Part shown: piece after piece, positions 1 through 10,781 of the stretch
How positions within the stretch are numbered: position 1 is the first letter of the stretch
Layout: every line of letters starts with the position of its first letter
From: Emmonsiellopsis sp. PD_33
Taxonomy: Eukaryota > Ascomycota > Eurotiomycetes > Onygenales > Ajellomycetaceae
Length of the DNA: 64,000 nt
Direction of reading: 5' to 3'
Assembly: GCA_032988165.1 (NCBI GenBank)
Contig: JANTQF010000151.1
Coordinates: 1 to 64,000 of the forward strand
Notes under the pieces: model-generated
What the model was told of the DNA's origin: nothing
Database searches by the model: none
What the model saw: the letters and a program-made list of their open reading frames with translations, nothing else
Program-made: the position numbers and the translations under genes

Positions 1-216
1 CTTGTCACCAAAGCCGCACATGCGGGCGCGGACGGGCTGCTGCTGGACATCCAGGCTGTAGATGCGGCCCTCGTGGACGGTGGAGGTGGAGGGCGGGAAG
101 TCGGGCATGGCGGGCAGCGCGGGCGGGTTGGCGGAGTAGGCGTGCGGCAGATGGTCCATGGCGAGCGGTGGCGGCGGCGGAACGGGCTGTGGGCGGTCCT
201 GTTTGAGAGCGTACAT
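1..216 (-). CDS. velB: Velvet regulator VelB, 5' end only (cut by window edge)
   Basis: Reads from ATG at 216 leftwards for 72 codons and runs off the window. The protein begins MYALKQDRP, has a Pro-rich segment, then GRIYSLDVQQQPVRARMCGF and GDK at the edge, which is the start of the velvet DNA-binding/dimerisation fold. This short N-terminus followed by RIYSLxVxQQPxRARMCGFGDK is characteristic of VelB rather than VeA, which has a different start. From family knowledge, VelB pairs with VeA and LaeA in the nucleus, or with VosA, to link light, sexual development, spore viability and secondary metabolism. Start chosen because known VelB proteins start MYA. Everything downstream of GDK lies outside the window. 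Confidence 0.9.
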   Translation of the reverse strand, partial: MYALKQDRPQPVPPPPPLAMDHLPHAYSANPPALPAMPDFPPSTSTVHEGRIYSLDVQQQPVRARMCGFGDK

Positions 217-1043
217 GCCCTGGGGCTCGCGGATAGGGGCGCGTCTCGGGGCCAGAGAGCGGCGGGCAGCACTCTGGGGAGACAGACAGCGGGATGATGG
301 ATGATGGGCGACAATGCGGAGGGGAGCTGTATGTAGCTGTGCACCAGGCGAGGTTAGACGAGCCAGCACGTAGTATGTAACCCAAGTAGAGGACAGGATG
401 GACAATGGGGAGAGAGGACAACGAACCTCGCGCGCCCACGTACGGGTCGAGGGCTGGGCAGAGGATATTTGCGGGAGAGGGTTGTTGAGATGGATGAGGT
501 TGAGGTTGGCGAGGTTGAGTCTGGCAGAACAAGAGGGGCAGACAAAGAGAAAAACGAGGAGCAGCCAGCAACAACAGCAGGATATTTGTATACCAACAAG
601 AGATAGATGGATGTTCTGGAGGCAAAGTATTTAAATAAATAGACAGATAAATAAATATTGGGACGGCCAAGAGATGGATATCAGACAAACAAATCGAAAC
701 AATCCAGAAATCAAACAAAGAGAAAAAGGGAGTCGAGTATAATAAATATTCAATAACATTCAATGAGAATGCGAGGACAATGAGATAGATACATAATAGC
801 CCGATCTTCCCTCTGCTGTTTCTGTTCTGTCTGCCCTTTGGATATACAGGACAATAACTAATACATCCAACTACATTCTATATTTTATTTGCTATATATT
901 TTATATTTCGGTGTTTCTGTATTGCTTTTTATGTTCATTTTTATTTTCTTTCATCCTCCGCCAAACAGCCAAGTCAACCCTGGATTATATACGTCATACC
1001 GCCGCCTCCCGCAGCCTCTGATAGTGAAATACTAGTATTCAGA
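217..1043. other. velB upstream region / downstream of NmrA-like gene
   Basis: No supported gene. The minus strand is pyrimidine-rich just upstream of velB, as in long fungal leaders, and 600-760 is AT-rich. The 759-nt open frame across 5-763 on the minus strand is low-complexity Pro/Arg/His and is a shadow of velB and its leader. Confidence 0.6.
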
Positions 1044-2150
1044 TCACTGCCGTGCAGCATCATAGTTCTGATGCCACGTATAACCCCCCTTCTCCCGCCC
1101 CTCGCTCACCAACTGCGCAATCACCTCCATCCCGTCCCGCGGCCTCCTCCCCAGCACCTCCGCCATCAACGGGTCAACCACCGCCGCCTCCCCCTGCCCA
1201 ACCGCATCCAACAGGCTCGCCCACACCTCAAAGAACCCCTCCGACTTGCCCCCATGCCCGACCCGCGCATCCTCCGCCGCCACCGTGCGCGCATATTGGG
1301 TGCGCGGGATCCGCTCGAGCCTGACCTGCGCGCCCGTAGCCGTCGAGAGCGTCGCGACGAGGTCGTCAAACGAGTACGCGGCGGGGCCCGTGAGCAGGGC
1401 GATGTTGTCCTTGAAGTGCAGCGTGGATGGGTCGCGCAGCATGAGGAGGGCGTTTGCCTCGCCGAGCTCCGCGCGCGAGGTCCAGGCGATGGCGCCGTCG
1501 GCGGTGCCGGGGAGGTAGATGGTTGTGGTGTCCGGGTACCAGGCGGCGAAGACGGGGAAGGCGTCTGCGTAGATGCCCTCGCGGATGGAGGTGTAGGGGA
1601 TTCCGGCGCTGGGTGTGAGTGTGAGTGTGAGTGTGAATGCCATTTAAATATTTAATTATGATAAGATTACCGCACCTTTTGAGCTTCTCCTCTGTCATCA
1701 GATGCGAAATCTGCACCACCGCTTTCGAGTCCGAGCCGTAGCCGCCAAACGCCAGGCTGGAATAATATACCTGGTTATGGATGCCTATCAGCACCACTCC
1801 GCGCCAGCCAGAAAACAAAAACAAAAACGTACATGGCCAACCTGCGCCTGTTTGGCCGCCTCAATGACATTCAGATGCTGTCTGGCCCTCCGATCCACAC
1901 CGACAACGGGCGTCGACACAAAAAACAGGCGGTCCACGCCCTCTAGTGCTTTCACCAGCGCCTGCGCATCGTCGTAGTCAAACACCCGGAATTCCGTGCC
2001 CGGGTAGTCCTGCTGGAGCTTTGCGGCGGCCTCTGTGCGCGACGAGGCGGCTATGATGTCGGCCGGGTTGGAGACGGTCTTGTAGAGGGTGGCCAGCACA
2101 GAGGCGCCCAGGCCGCTGGTTGCGCCTGTGATGAGGAATTTGGGGGCCAT
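1044..2150 (-). CDS. NmrA-like NAD(P)-binding Rossmann protein
   Basis: Three exons, complement of 1044-1608, 1676-1770 and 1833-2150; 978 nt, 325 aa. The N-terminus MAPKFLITGATSGLG has the dinucleotide-binding loop GATSGLG at residues 9-15, followed by alternating beta/alpha segments. Exon 2 carries YYSSLAFGGYG, the atypical active-site strand of NmrA-like SDRs. Exon 3 opens with SAGIPYTSIREGIYAD, usual for this family and its quinone-oxidoreductase (QorB-like) relatives. Intron 1 has donor GTACGT and acceptor ACCAG; intron 2 has donor GTGCGG and acceptor CCCAG, and both joins keep the frame. The first in-frame ATG with good context, 2150, is preferred to 2183. Family members are redox sensors or NAD(P)H reductases in the cytosol; the substrate is unknown. 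The GT-rich end of intron 2 is a small microsatellite. Confidence 0.85.
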
Positions 2151-2876
2151 GGAGATGGAGATGTGGGTTCGGGCGGTGGACAAGAGAGAGGACTTGATTC
2201 AGATGGAGAGATAGATATCCATGGTAAGGGGGAATGGTCAGGGGTTTTATATCTAGCAGACCATCGCCCGGCTTGTATTTCTGATAGCATCCCATCTCAT
2301 ATTCTCGCCACTGGCACGATGCCACAGTGATGTAATTGGGATTGATCCATCTGGACATTAGTCATTATCCTCCGAATCGAAGCGGCATGGTTGTCCCGTG
2401 TATCCCAAGCAGACAGAATCGCCAGCTCTGCTCGGGGGGTGTTGGCTGCTTTTTAACCGACGGCCGGAGACTTTTACATGAGCGGCTGGCTGGTTGAATA
2501 TTGGAGTGCGGAGTTAACCGCGGACATAGGCAATCGGGGACATTTGTCAACGATAGAATCGAATCCTTGTGAAGACGTGGAGAGAATACATAGTTGATGT
2601 CACCAAGCTAAGGGGGAAAAGGGGGGGAGATACAAGTACCTGCTATGTGCGGACTATGGGCGCGTGGCGGGGGAATGCCGCCAGTCGCCCACAGGCCACG
2701 CACAGTCGGTACCTGCGCTGCCCCGCATTGCGTGCCTTCACTGCCTTGGGCCTAGGAAGCAAATATTGTCCGCAGCGGGGGATATATTTAGAGAGGAACA
2801 CATTCTCTCTCCATCTTGATCTATTCCTCTCCCACTCTCATTCTCATCTCTCATTTTCTCGTTCATCCCACCCACA
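2151..2876. promoter_or_regulatory. Divergent promoter between NmrA-like gene and dienelactone hydrolase
   Basis: 726 bp between head-to-head genes. On the plus strand a TATA-like gatatattta at 2781-2790 lies about 90 bp before the hydrolase ATG, followed by a CT-rich tract (2805-2870) typical of fungal transcription starts. No other gene is evident. Confidence 0.5.
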
Positions 2877-3808
2877 ATGGCCTCCAACCCCCCCGCTGCC
2901 TGCTGCACCCGCGGCTTCAAGCACGAAGGCACTGCCACCGGCGAGATCAAGAAGATTGGCGACAGTATGCGCTCCCCCTCCTCTGCTGGCCTATACAGAA
3001 GCCAATTGCTAACCATCCCCGCCAGCCGACGCCTACTTCGCCTATCCCAGCAATGCCAACCCCGACAAGGCCATCATCATCCTCACCGACGTGATGGGCA
3101 TCTACCCCAACGCCCAGTTCGTCGCCGACGACTATGCTGCCCGCGGCTATCTGGTCGTCATCCCTGACCTCTTCCACGGCAAGGCCCTCACCCTCAACCA
3201 GTTCGCCTCCGGCCAGGTCGACATCATGGCCTGGCTCAAGGACCACACCCCCGAGACCGTCGACCCCGTCACCCTTGCCACCATCAAGTATGTGCGTGAG
3301 ACTCTGGGGATCAAGAGGATTGGTGCGGCTGGATACTGCTTTGGTGCAAAGGTGCGTCAATTCTTCCTTTGTTTCTTTCCCCCCCTCACCAATCACGCTA
3401 ACATGAATGCTGTCACAGTATGTCACCCGCTTCCTGAAAGATGGCAACATTGATGTCGGCTATGTTGCCCACCCCTCCTTCGTCTCCCCCGAGGAGCTCT
3501 CCGCCATCACCGGTCCCTACGCCATCTCCGCAGCCGGTATGTCACGTCACCCCTCAACCCCTCAACCCCTCAACCCCTCAATATACACATCTAACAATCT
3601 CCCAGAAACCGACACCATCTTCCCCGCCAACCTGCGCCACCAATCCGAGGAAATCCTCGCCAAATCCGGCCTCCCCTACCAGATCAACCTGTTCAGCGGC
3701 GTCGAGCACGGCTTCGCCGTCCGCGGCGACCTCACCAACAAGTCTATCAAGTTCGCCAAGGAGCAGGCGTTCGTCCAGGCCGTCACTTGGTTCGGGGAGC
3801 ATCTGTAG
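2877..3808 (+). CDS. Dienelactone hydrolase family protein
   Basis: Four exons: 2877-2964, 3026-3351, 3419-3536, 3606-3808; 735 nt, 244 aa, the usual length for this alpha/beta-hydrolase family. The catalytic triad is visible: nucleophile Cys134 in GAAGYCFGAK, Asp180 in ETDTIFP and His212 in GVEHGFAVRGD. Introns begin GTATGC, GTGCGT and GTATGT and end CAG. From family knowledge these cytosolic hydrolases open lactone rings in chlorocatechol-type pathways, but fungal members (yeast Aim2-like) mostly have unknown natural substrates. The third intron (3537-3605) contains about three tandem copies of cccctcaac. No catabolic partner gene is adjacent, so I do not assign a pathway. Confidence 0.92.
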
Positions 3809-4438
3809 ACTTCTGGCTGTTAGACCAGGGGCGTTTGCCGCATGATTCATGATACCATTATACGAACTATCGATTGCGAGGTAGTTAGTCTAGTTAGTTA
3901 GAAGGCAGAAGCAATGAAGAGAATGGACGATTCGAAAATAGAACACACCCCACTTATCTCTCCCGTCGCAATTGAAATTCAATGTAGCTATCATTGGCTA
4001 AGTAACTCAGGAACCGCCACAGCTGTACCTTAAACCTTATTTATGCAACATGCAGCTCTCAACAACCAACCCCTCCCTACCTATCTCACAATTCCCTCCC
4101 CCGTGGATCCTGAATGCTACTAAAAATACACAGGTATCACCTCGTGTCGTGCTGCCGTGGATACATTATTACCAGTAGGATAGGATAATCCTACTCCATT
4201 TACGTGTCGAACATGCGGGAGGGAAAGGGGAAAGGGGGCAGGGGGGGAAGAAGAAATGTATTACTTGTACATACAAATAGAGAGACTCCAGAAAAGAGAG
4301 TAGGATGGCAAAGGAATGGGAAGGGAAAACAGAAAAAGTCAAAAGAAGGAAAATTCGCTTCACTCCCACGGGTACAAAAGGCTTCAATAACTAATTACCC
4401 AATGCAGTCCAAATTACCAGCCAAAGTTGTCCTTGGTT
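3809..4438. other. Convergent 3' region
   Basis: Tail-to-tail gap between the hydrolase (plus) and the trypsin-fold gene (minus). AT-rich 3' UTR sequence with purine-rich tracts at 4210-4370; no credible gene. Confidence 0.6.
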
Positions 4439-6559
4439 TCAATTCCACAACCCCAGATCGATGTCGGTTGGTCTGTTATTTCGCCTGGTAGGCTCCCCGT
4501 CCTCCCCCGAGCGCTCGCCGTCGGTAGTCTCCTCATCCTCGTCCTGCTGATTTTGCTCCTGGTCCTCCTTCTGCTTCATTCTAACCTCCATCCTCTTCTT
4601 CTTCTCCTGATAAATCTGCTCTTTCCCCTCCCCAGTCACTTCCATGGGGCTTTCCATCTCAGAATCCCACGATTCAAAATTAGCCAACCCAAGCACTGCC
4701 CCAGGCCCTGTCTGAGTCCCATTGGCGTCCCTCGGGGCTGTGCGAAGTTCAATCGACCGCAGTACATCGGACATACACATGGCAAGGCCGGCACCTATAT
4801 AGGGATATCCGTCCTCCGGGGGGCCGGTAAATGAAGTCAATTCCCCGTAGAGGAGTCCACATACCTCGCTGTTGGCTGAAACGATAAAAGACCCTGAATC
4901 CCCAGGTTCAGCGAACGATTTCTGAGCGACACTCTTGGATAAAGTGTTCTTCGTGAAGATGACATGTTCTTTGGTGTGGCCTGCCTCCGCTTTCACCTGT
5001 TTGCCGTTCTCGTCATATCGCAGCCAGTCCCTTTCTTGCCAGTTGCAGTTGACCAACACACCGTTGCTTTGTCCGCCAGTAAGACCTGTTGACCGTCCGC
5101 GTTTTGCATAGAAGTCACCTTTGGTCAGTGTGCCGAAGGAGGTAAAAGAGAGTTCGTCAGAGATCGTTTCGGGGATCTGAAGACCATAATCTAGGGGGCG
5201 GTGACCTAACGGCAGCTCGGACAGGTGATTGCTCTGGAATGTATCTTTCAGGGAGGTATTTGCGAATTCAACAAACGCCCAATCATGGATCTTGTCCTCG
5301 TACAACAGTTTGCCAGACGAGGCCACAACTCTCCCGAGGGGAAGTGGCATTTGCTCAAGAAATGATGTGGTTCGCGTGGCTACCGCGCAGGAGCGTCTCG
5401 CCTTTCTCATTGCCTTTCTCACATTTGGGTTGTGAGTGCCTCTCATTTCCCTTTGGTTCTTTCTTCTGACTCGAAAATCCTCCAACTTTGCTTCGTCGAG
5501 AGTTAGTGCCCCATCAAGGGCCTCCTTGGTGCGATCGACGTCCTGGGGCGCGAAAAACTCAATCGCGACCCCGTCGACGTTGGCTGGCGAAGAGCCATGG
5601 GCGTCCGCTCTTGCCGCTGCCTCTGATGGTGTAGCGGGCCGCACGAATTGATAACTTGTGAGGATGCCAGTGCGGGTGGTCCCGTCTTGAGTCAGTGTGA
5701 CAAATCCGCCGGCTGTCCCGGCCCCCATATCTCCCCGAATTTCGATCGAGAAGCCCATCCCAACCCTCTGGTCGTCTGTCACAACAGGAAGCTGTGACAC
5801 GCCATTTCGCCCCTTCCCAACCCCCGACGATTCTGCGGTGTCTTCCGAGGGCCAGCTAGTATATGCACCGATCGTACCAGGCATAAATTCGATAACCAGG
5901 TTGTTTTGGGCTGTGTCGGGACAATGAGCGGCGATAATTCCATGCATCTTGGCTTCCAATAAGGACCAATCATGGAATGCCACCGGAGGCACAAATACAA
6001 CAACCGTTGGAGCCGCCTTTTCTTCTGTTCGGCCAACCAGGAATAGACCTAACATCCGCCACGAAGAACCAAGACTAGTTGTCAGCAGATGGAGGAGTTC
6101 TTCCTCGGCCTTCTCATAGATGGGCACGGCCTCGTGGCTGGGAGGGATGGGGAAGATGGACGGCTGGAAGCAGAGGGACAAATTCACAATCTCGACATGA
6201 ACATCATGGAAGCCATGCTGGATAAGGAACCGCTTGATGTCATCACGTGCTCCCTTAAAGTCGGCCGATTGGGAGGATGGATCGTAGAAGATGATGCGGA
6301 GGAAGTTCGTGGCTATGTTACCAGCGGGATAACCCAATTTTTTGACTTTCTCTAGACGAATATGAGGATATGCAGGAAATCCTTTGAAGGCAAGGATGCC
6401 ACGGATTTCCTGCTGATGACCCAAAATGCCGCCGCTGTCGGGTAGCGCTTCCGTCTGGAAGGGGTAGGGAAAGGGATTTGGGTGGCTCGTAGCACGATAT
6501 GGATCGGCCCGGCTAAGATAGGTTTCAATTGTCATCCCCCCATTGGTATCGTCCGACAT
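4439..6559 (-). CDS. Large trypsin-fold protein, probable pseudo-protease (catalytic His replaced by Gln)
   Basis: Single coding exon, 706 aa. The N-terminal 240 residues form a module I do not recognise (MTIETYLSRADPYRA..., EELLHLLTTSLGSSWRMLG). Residues about 282-600 resemble a chymotrypsin-type core: a strand GGFVTL, then GILTSYQFV where the catalytic His would be expected but Gln304 is present, HDWAFVEF with Asp426, and AEPGDSGSFIV with Ser555. The C-terminus is highly charged and low complexity (residues about 640-700), so disordered. No signal peptide is visible, so it is probably intracellular. A 59-bp leader intron is likely at 6588-6646 (donor GTAAGT, CTAAC branch, acceptor CAG). A decayed partial copy lies immediately upstream at 6880-7745. 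The trypsin fold is inferred from motif spacing, and the active-site assignment is the least certain part. Confidence 0.6.
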   Translation of the reverse strand: MSDDTNGGMTIETYLSRADPYRATSHPNPFPYPFQTEALPDSGGILGHQQEIRGILAFKGFPAYPHIRLEKVKKLGYPAGNIATNFLRIIFYDPSSQSADFKGARDDIKRFLIQHGFHDVHVEIVNLSLCFQPSIFPIPPSHEAVPIYEKAEEELLHLLTTSLGSSWRMLGLFLVGRTEEKAAPTVVVFVPPVAFHDWSLLEAKMHGIIAAHCPDTAQNNLVIEFMPGTIGAYTSWPSEDTAESSGVGKGRNGVSQLPVVTDDQRVGMGFSIEIRGDMGAGTAGGFVTLTQDGTTRTGILTSYQFVRPATPSEAAARADAHGSSPANVDGVAIEFFAPQDVDRTKEALDGALTLDEAKLEDFRVRRKNQREMRGTHNPNVRKAMRKARRSCAVATRTTSFLEQMPLPLGRVVASSGKLLYEDKIHDWAFVEFANTSLKDTFQSNHLSELPLGHRPLDYGLQIPETISDELSFTSFGTLTKGDFYAKRGRSTGLTGGQSNGVLVNCNWQERDWLRYDENGKQVKAEAGHTKEHVIFTKNTLSKSVAQKSFAEPGDSGSFIVSANSEVCGLLYGELTSFTGPPEDGYPYIGAGLAMCMSDVLRSIELRTAPRDANGTQTGPGAVLGLANFESWDSEMESPMEVTGEGKEQIYQEKKKRMEVRMKQKEDQEQNQQDEDEETTDGERSGEDGEPTRRNNRPTDIDLGLWN

Positions 6560-6587
6560 AGCTAGGTAGGTAGGTGACTTCGAATAT

Positions 6588-6646
6588 CTGTTTGCTTGTT
6601 AGAGATGGAGCGGAATATGACAGGACTCAAGGACTCAAGGACTTAC
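6588..6646 (-). other. Leader intron of the trypsin-fold gene
   Basis: On the minus strand GGC|GTAAGTCC at 6646 and CTAACAAGCAAACAG ending at 6588 bracket 59 bp between a TATA-bearing upstream region (ctatatac near 6690) and the ATG at 6559. The upstream exon has no ATG. A similar donor and acceptor survive in the decayed copy near 7675-7735, which supports the intron. Confidence 0.55.
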
Positions 6647-6879
6647 GCCTTGAGTGAGCAGGGTGTCCCGGTTGCTGCGGAAAGTATATAGAAGCTTGGC
6701 GAGATAACTGGCTTAACTAACTACATCTCACAAAACAAGCTTTGCCAAGCCAGCTATTGGGGAAATGCCGCCCAGGGCCCAGGCTGGATGCATGGGGCAA
6801 GGCAGAGCCCTTCCAAGAATTCAGAAACAGTCAGGTAATAGAAGAAGGATACCTTGTCGTTGACATTCAGATGCTCCGC

Positions 6880-7745
6880 GGTGGAACTGGCTGAGACCCA
6901 GCTAGGAAGAAAAGGAATAGTATGTATATGCACCGAGGGTAGGGTACCAAGCATGAATTCGATCAAAGAACCGGGGTATTTCGTGCGTGTCAGGACGATG
7001 GGTGGTGATAATCCCATGCATCTGGGCTTTTTTCCAATGAGGAGCAATCATGGAATGCGATGCCATCGGATCGGACGCGGAAATACAATACCCATTGGCG
7101 TGGTCTTTTCCTCTTTTAACAAACCCAACATTCGCCATGAAGAGCCAAGACCGGTTGTCATTAGACGGAGGAGATCTTCCTCAGTCGTCGCATAGATAGG
7201 CACGGGTACAGTAGCAGCCATGTTAGACAAGGAACTGCATGACGTCATCCCGTGCTCCTTTAAAGTCGCCCGATTAGCAAGATAGATCGTAGAAGATGAT
7301 GCAGAGGAATTTACTGGGTATGTCAATATCACCAGCAGGATACCACACTTTGGCAACATTCTCCAGCCAGAAGAATATGACAATGCCCCGCAAGCCAGCC
7401 CTTTGGAAGCTAGGATGTCACGGATTGCCTGCTGATGTCCCAGTATAATATACCACCGCTATCAGATACCGGCTCTGTCTGGATGGGATACGGAAACGGA
7501 TTCCGTTGGTTGATAGGTAGCACGAAATGGGTCCGTCCTGTGGAGATAAACAGGCTTCGATTGTCATTTCTCCTGTTACATCATCTAATCTTCGCAGGGT
7601 GCAGCGTCCTCTGCTCGGGAAAGCTGGTGGATGGTATCCGACATGGCGCAAAAGGGGTTGTCCGGTATCCGTTTGATTGTTAGAGGAACATAGTTGAACA
7701 TGCATATGGTGAGCTTGAGTACGGGGGACTTACGTATGGTAAGGG
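6880..7745 (-). pseudogene. Decayed, truncated tandem copy of the trypsin-fold gene
   Basis: Matches the first ~235 residues of the neighbouring 706-aa protein, scattered over frames: MTIEACLSPQ near 7570, PIYATTEEDLLRLMTTGLGS near 7190, SSWRMLGL near 7140 and LIEFMLGT near 6960. At DNA level the blocks around 7418-7590 and 6930-7180 align with 6400-6560 and 5850-6110 of the intact gene. Frameshifts and stops break it, and everything corresponding to the protease-like core is missing. The upstream leader (7640-7745) also resembles that of the intact gene, including splice-like sites, so the duplication included the promoter. The overall GC content is unlike that of the retrotransposon nest, so decay was ordinary rather than CpG-directed. 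Confidence 0.8.
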
Positions 7746-8359
7746 TGTTTGGGAGGGTATATCCATGATGATGACGATGCTCAGCTAGATCCATATCTGA
7801 AGCTCAGAGACTGCGGACAAGAACAGGCTGGACAAATGTTGACAACTCCGCGCTCTATAGGAGAAAAAAAGGATAGACGGGGCGGAAGCAACGAACACAG
7901 TATAGGCTGGTCGAAGCCAGCTTGCCGTGGATATTGGCAGGTAGATTTTTAGTAACCGGATGAACTTTATCCAACTCTATGAAACCTTAACCTAGACAAT
8001 ATCAGTCAGTACAAGTGAAATGGACCGGGCCCGGGATGAATGGTGAAAGGTGAAAGTTGTAGGAATCACCTACCTAATGTAATTCATCTATTCGATCCGT
8101 GACATCCATCTATAAACGGCAACAGGTGAATGAACAAATGAAACCGCCCGAAAATGTAAACCGGACGATTGGAAAAATCTGCCATTTTGGAAAACCGTAC
8201 AGGGGCATGTCAGTTAAATAGTTTAAGTAAACGTGAGAAAAAAGAGACCCAGCTTAAAAAAAGAAAAGGAGAACCATAACGCATTAAAAGAAGAATAAAG
8301 AGCACATTTTCTTCAATTAACCACAAGATCGTTTAAAAAAAAGAGAGAAAAGGCCAAAA
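7746..8359. other. Intergenic region, 3' side of eIF3b
   Basis: About 610 bp without a supported gene. 8220-8350 is A-rich and probably the eIF3b 3' UTR on the minus strand. Confidence 0.6.
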
Positions 8360-10781
8360 TCACGAAACAATCTCTTCTGTCTCCTCGATAATCTCCTCCA
8401 CAATCTCCTCAACCACCGTTCCCTGCTCCTCTGCCTCATTCTTAGCAGCGGCAGCCACGTCCTCCTCCCGTTCCAATCCCAGCACCTCAATCTCCTCATC
8501 GAGCAGCTCCTTCTCCCGGCGCATCCAGGCGGTCCACTCGTTAAGAACACGCTTGCGCATCTCGACGATAGCGGTGTTGGCGATGTCGACGGCATATTTG
8601 TCCTCCTCTTCGAACTCGCGCGAGTACTCGCGCAGGTTCTTGCGGACTTGTTTCTGCTCCTCCTTGGAGAGGAAGGTGGGTGGGCGTGGGCGCCAGAGGA
8701 ACTGCTTGAATTTTTCGGTTGGGTGTTCGGCCAGCGTGGTGCCGGAGAAGGTGTGGATGTTGAAGCCGTTTTCCATCTGTATTGGTTGTTAGTAATTGTG
8801 CAGATCTTTGCATGGGGATTTAAAGAATACATACCGAGTGGGTCCAGGAGCTGGCGCTGCTGACGACGTAGCGGCCGGTGGGGTCCCAGTCGATGTCGGT
8901 GACGCCGTAATGGTCGGCCGACTTCATGAGCTGCAGGTTGGCGGAGAGGTCCTTTTCGTTTTCTTGCTTTTCGCCCTCGTAATCCATATCCCAAAAGTCC
9001 AGGTCGAAATTTTGCTGCGAGTGGACAGTTGCGACGACTACGAATCGGCCCTTGGGCGACCAGTAGATGCCGTTGCTGGTCTTCTTGTCGATCGTGCGGA
9101 CGAGCTTGAAGTTGCCAACGCCAGGACCCTTGACCTTCTCCGGGCAGAAGAAGGAGACGGCGGTCTTGGGGGCAACGCCGGCGCCACCGGTGGCTTCGCC
9201 GGTCGTAATGAGAACGAAGCGGTCGCCCTTGGGCTCCCAGGCAAAGTTGATGACGGGGTCCTTGATGGAGTCAACCACCTCAACTGGGACGCCCTTCTCC
9301 TTGACACGGAAGATTTCGAGGTTTGTGGCGAGGGACTTCTTGGACTTGGAGTGGCGGTCAACCTTGACGCAGACATAGGCGCCTAGCGATTGCCAGTGGA
9401 GCTTGACATCGGAGACGTTGAAAAGATTTCTCGTCCGGACGATTTCCTTGGATGGGATGCTCATCAGACCGACCTTGGCTGGGTTGCTGCCGATTTCAGG
9501 CGTCCAGAAGGCAAAGAGCTGTTCGTACTGTTTGGTTCCGTCGCGTTGGGGGGTAGCGGGGGCCCACTCGAAATCTGTGACGCCTTCGATTTTGATAGAG
9601 GTCTTGTCGAGGAGGTTCATGCGGGGCAGCTCGTAGACAGAGATAGATTGGCCTTGGAGCATCCGGGCAACGTATTTCTCATCCGCAGACCACTTGAACG
9701 CGGGCCATTGTACCTTCTTCTTGCCAATTTCCCCATCAGCACCAGCAGGAGCAGCAATGTCATGGTTGGCAAACGACCGCAGAGGCTTGCCCGTTGTGAT
9801 GTCCCAGATGATAATGTGTTTGCCCTCCTCTTCGTAAGAAAGGACGGAGCTGGGGCCTTCGAGTTGGATGGGGCGGGAAGACCAGGTGGTCAGGTAGCTT
9901 TCGCCGGGCGAGAATTCGATAAGTTGGACAAAGGGATGGGGAAATTGCTTTTGCTTGCTGAATTGTGGGCCACCCCAAAGCTGTACGCCCTGGGGGTGGA
10001 CGGAGGCGAGGTAAGTTCCTTGAGGAGACCATTGGACAAAAAGCTGCGTCCAGTGATCCCGGTCTACGATGTTCTCAGGCGGGTCCTTCTTCATATTCCA
10101 GAACACTCCCACTTTATCTCCCCGGTACATGGCAAACTGGTCGCGCGCGCTGGCATCGCCCAACCACGATCGCAGGTGGTCCTTCTCTTTGAATGGTTCA
10201 ATGGTGGGTGGTTTGTACTCCTCATCAACACGGCCCTCACGTCCATATCGGTCGATATCTGTAAGCTTGTTAACAGCCAGGGTGTGTTTTTTATCTAGAG
10301 GCGTGCCGTGGAGATGTTTTGTGGCCTCGATGGCTTGTTCGGGAGATTCATATTCGACGAAGGCGAATCTAAACCGAACATATAAATCAGCATTCTAGTC
10401 CTCCTCCCTACTCCCGAATATTTCCAGCGGCTCGACGCACCCTTCAGACATGTTATTCTCGTTCATAGGCATGAAAATGGCATCGTCGCTCGTCCGTCCA
10501 ACGGTGTTCAGCTTTTTCAGCAAGAACTTGATAAGTCTGGGTTTGTTCTCTTCGGGGACGATGGGCAAGCCGTCGATGACGACAAAGGCATCCAATCCCT
10601 CTTCCAGCCGGACTTCATATTGCGCTTTGAGATCTGTTGGGCAGCCGCGAAAAATGAGTTGTTAGCGGGGGAACCAGCCGGACAGGCGGCATGGGAGACG
10701 GCGAAACGCACCTGAAAAGTCGATATCGAGTTCCTCCTCGTGGAGATCTTGCTCGGAGAGCGTGTCGAAACTGGGCGCCAT
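8360..10781 (-). CDS. prt1: Translation initiation factor eIF3 subunit b (Prt1)
   Basis: Four exons, complement of 8360-8776, 8835-10368, 10441-10633 and 10712-10781; 2214 nt, 737 aa, the usual fungal length. The N-terminus MAPSFDTLSEQDLHEEELDI leads into an RRM (about residues 35-125) spanning exons 2-3, with GLDAFVVIDGLPIVPE as its RNP2-like strand and GFAFVEYESPEQA as RNP1. Then comes the WD-type beta-propeller (about 200-600; LFVQWSPQGTYLASVHPQG, WDPTGRYVVSSAS) and a charged helical tail containing FLWRPRPPTFLS and ending in a Glu-rich run. eIF3b is the core scaffold of eIF3, binding eIF3a/g/i and the 40S subunit in the cytoplasm. All donors are GTGCGT/GTATGT and all acceptors YAG. Fully intact. 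Confidence 0.97.

Noticed and set aside
5..763. 252-codon open frame on the minus strand
   Set aside because: Low-complexity shadow frame over velB and its leader; velB reads in another frame with a clear family match.
1044..3808. Secondary-metabolite or catabolic cluster (NmrA-like plus dienelactone hydrolase)
   Set aside because: No core synthase, transporter or pathway regulator beside them; family members are common singletons.
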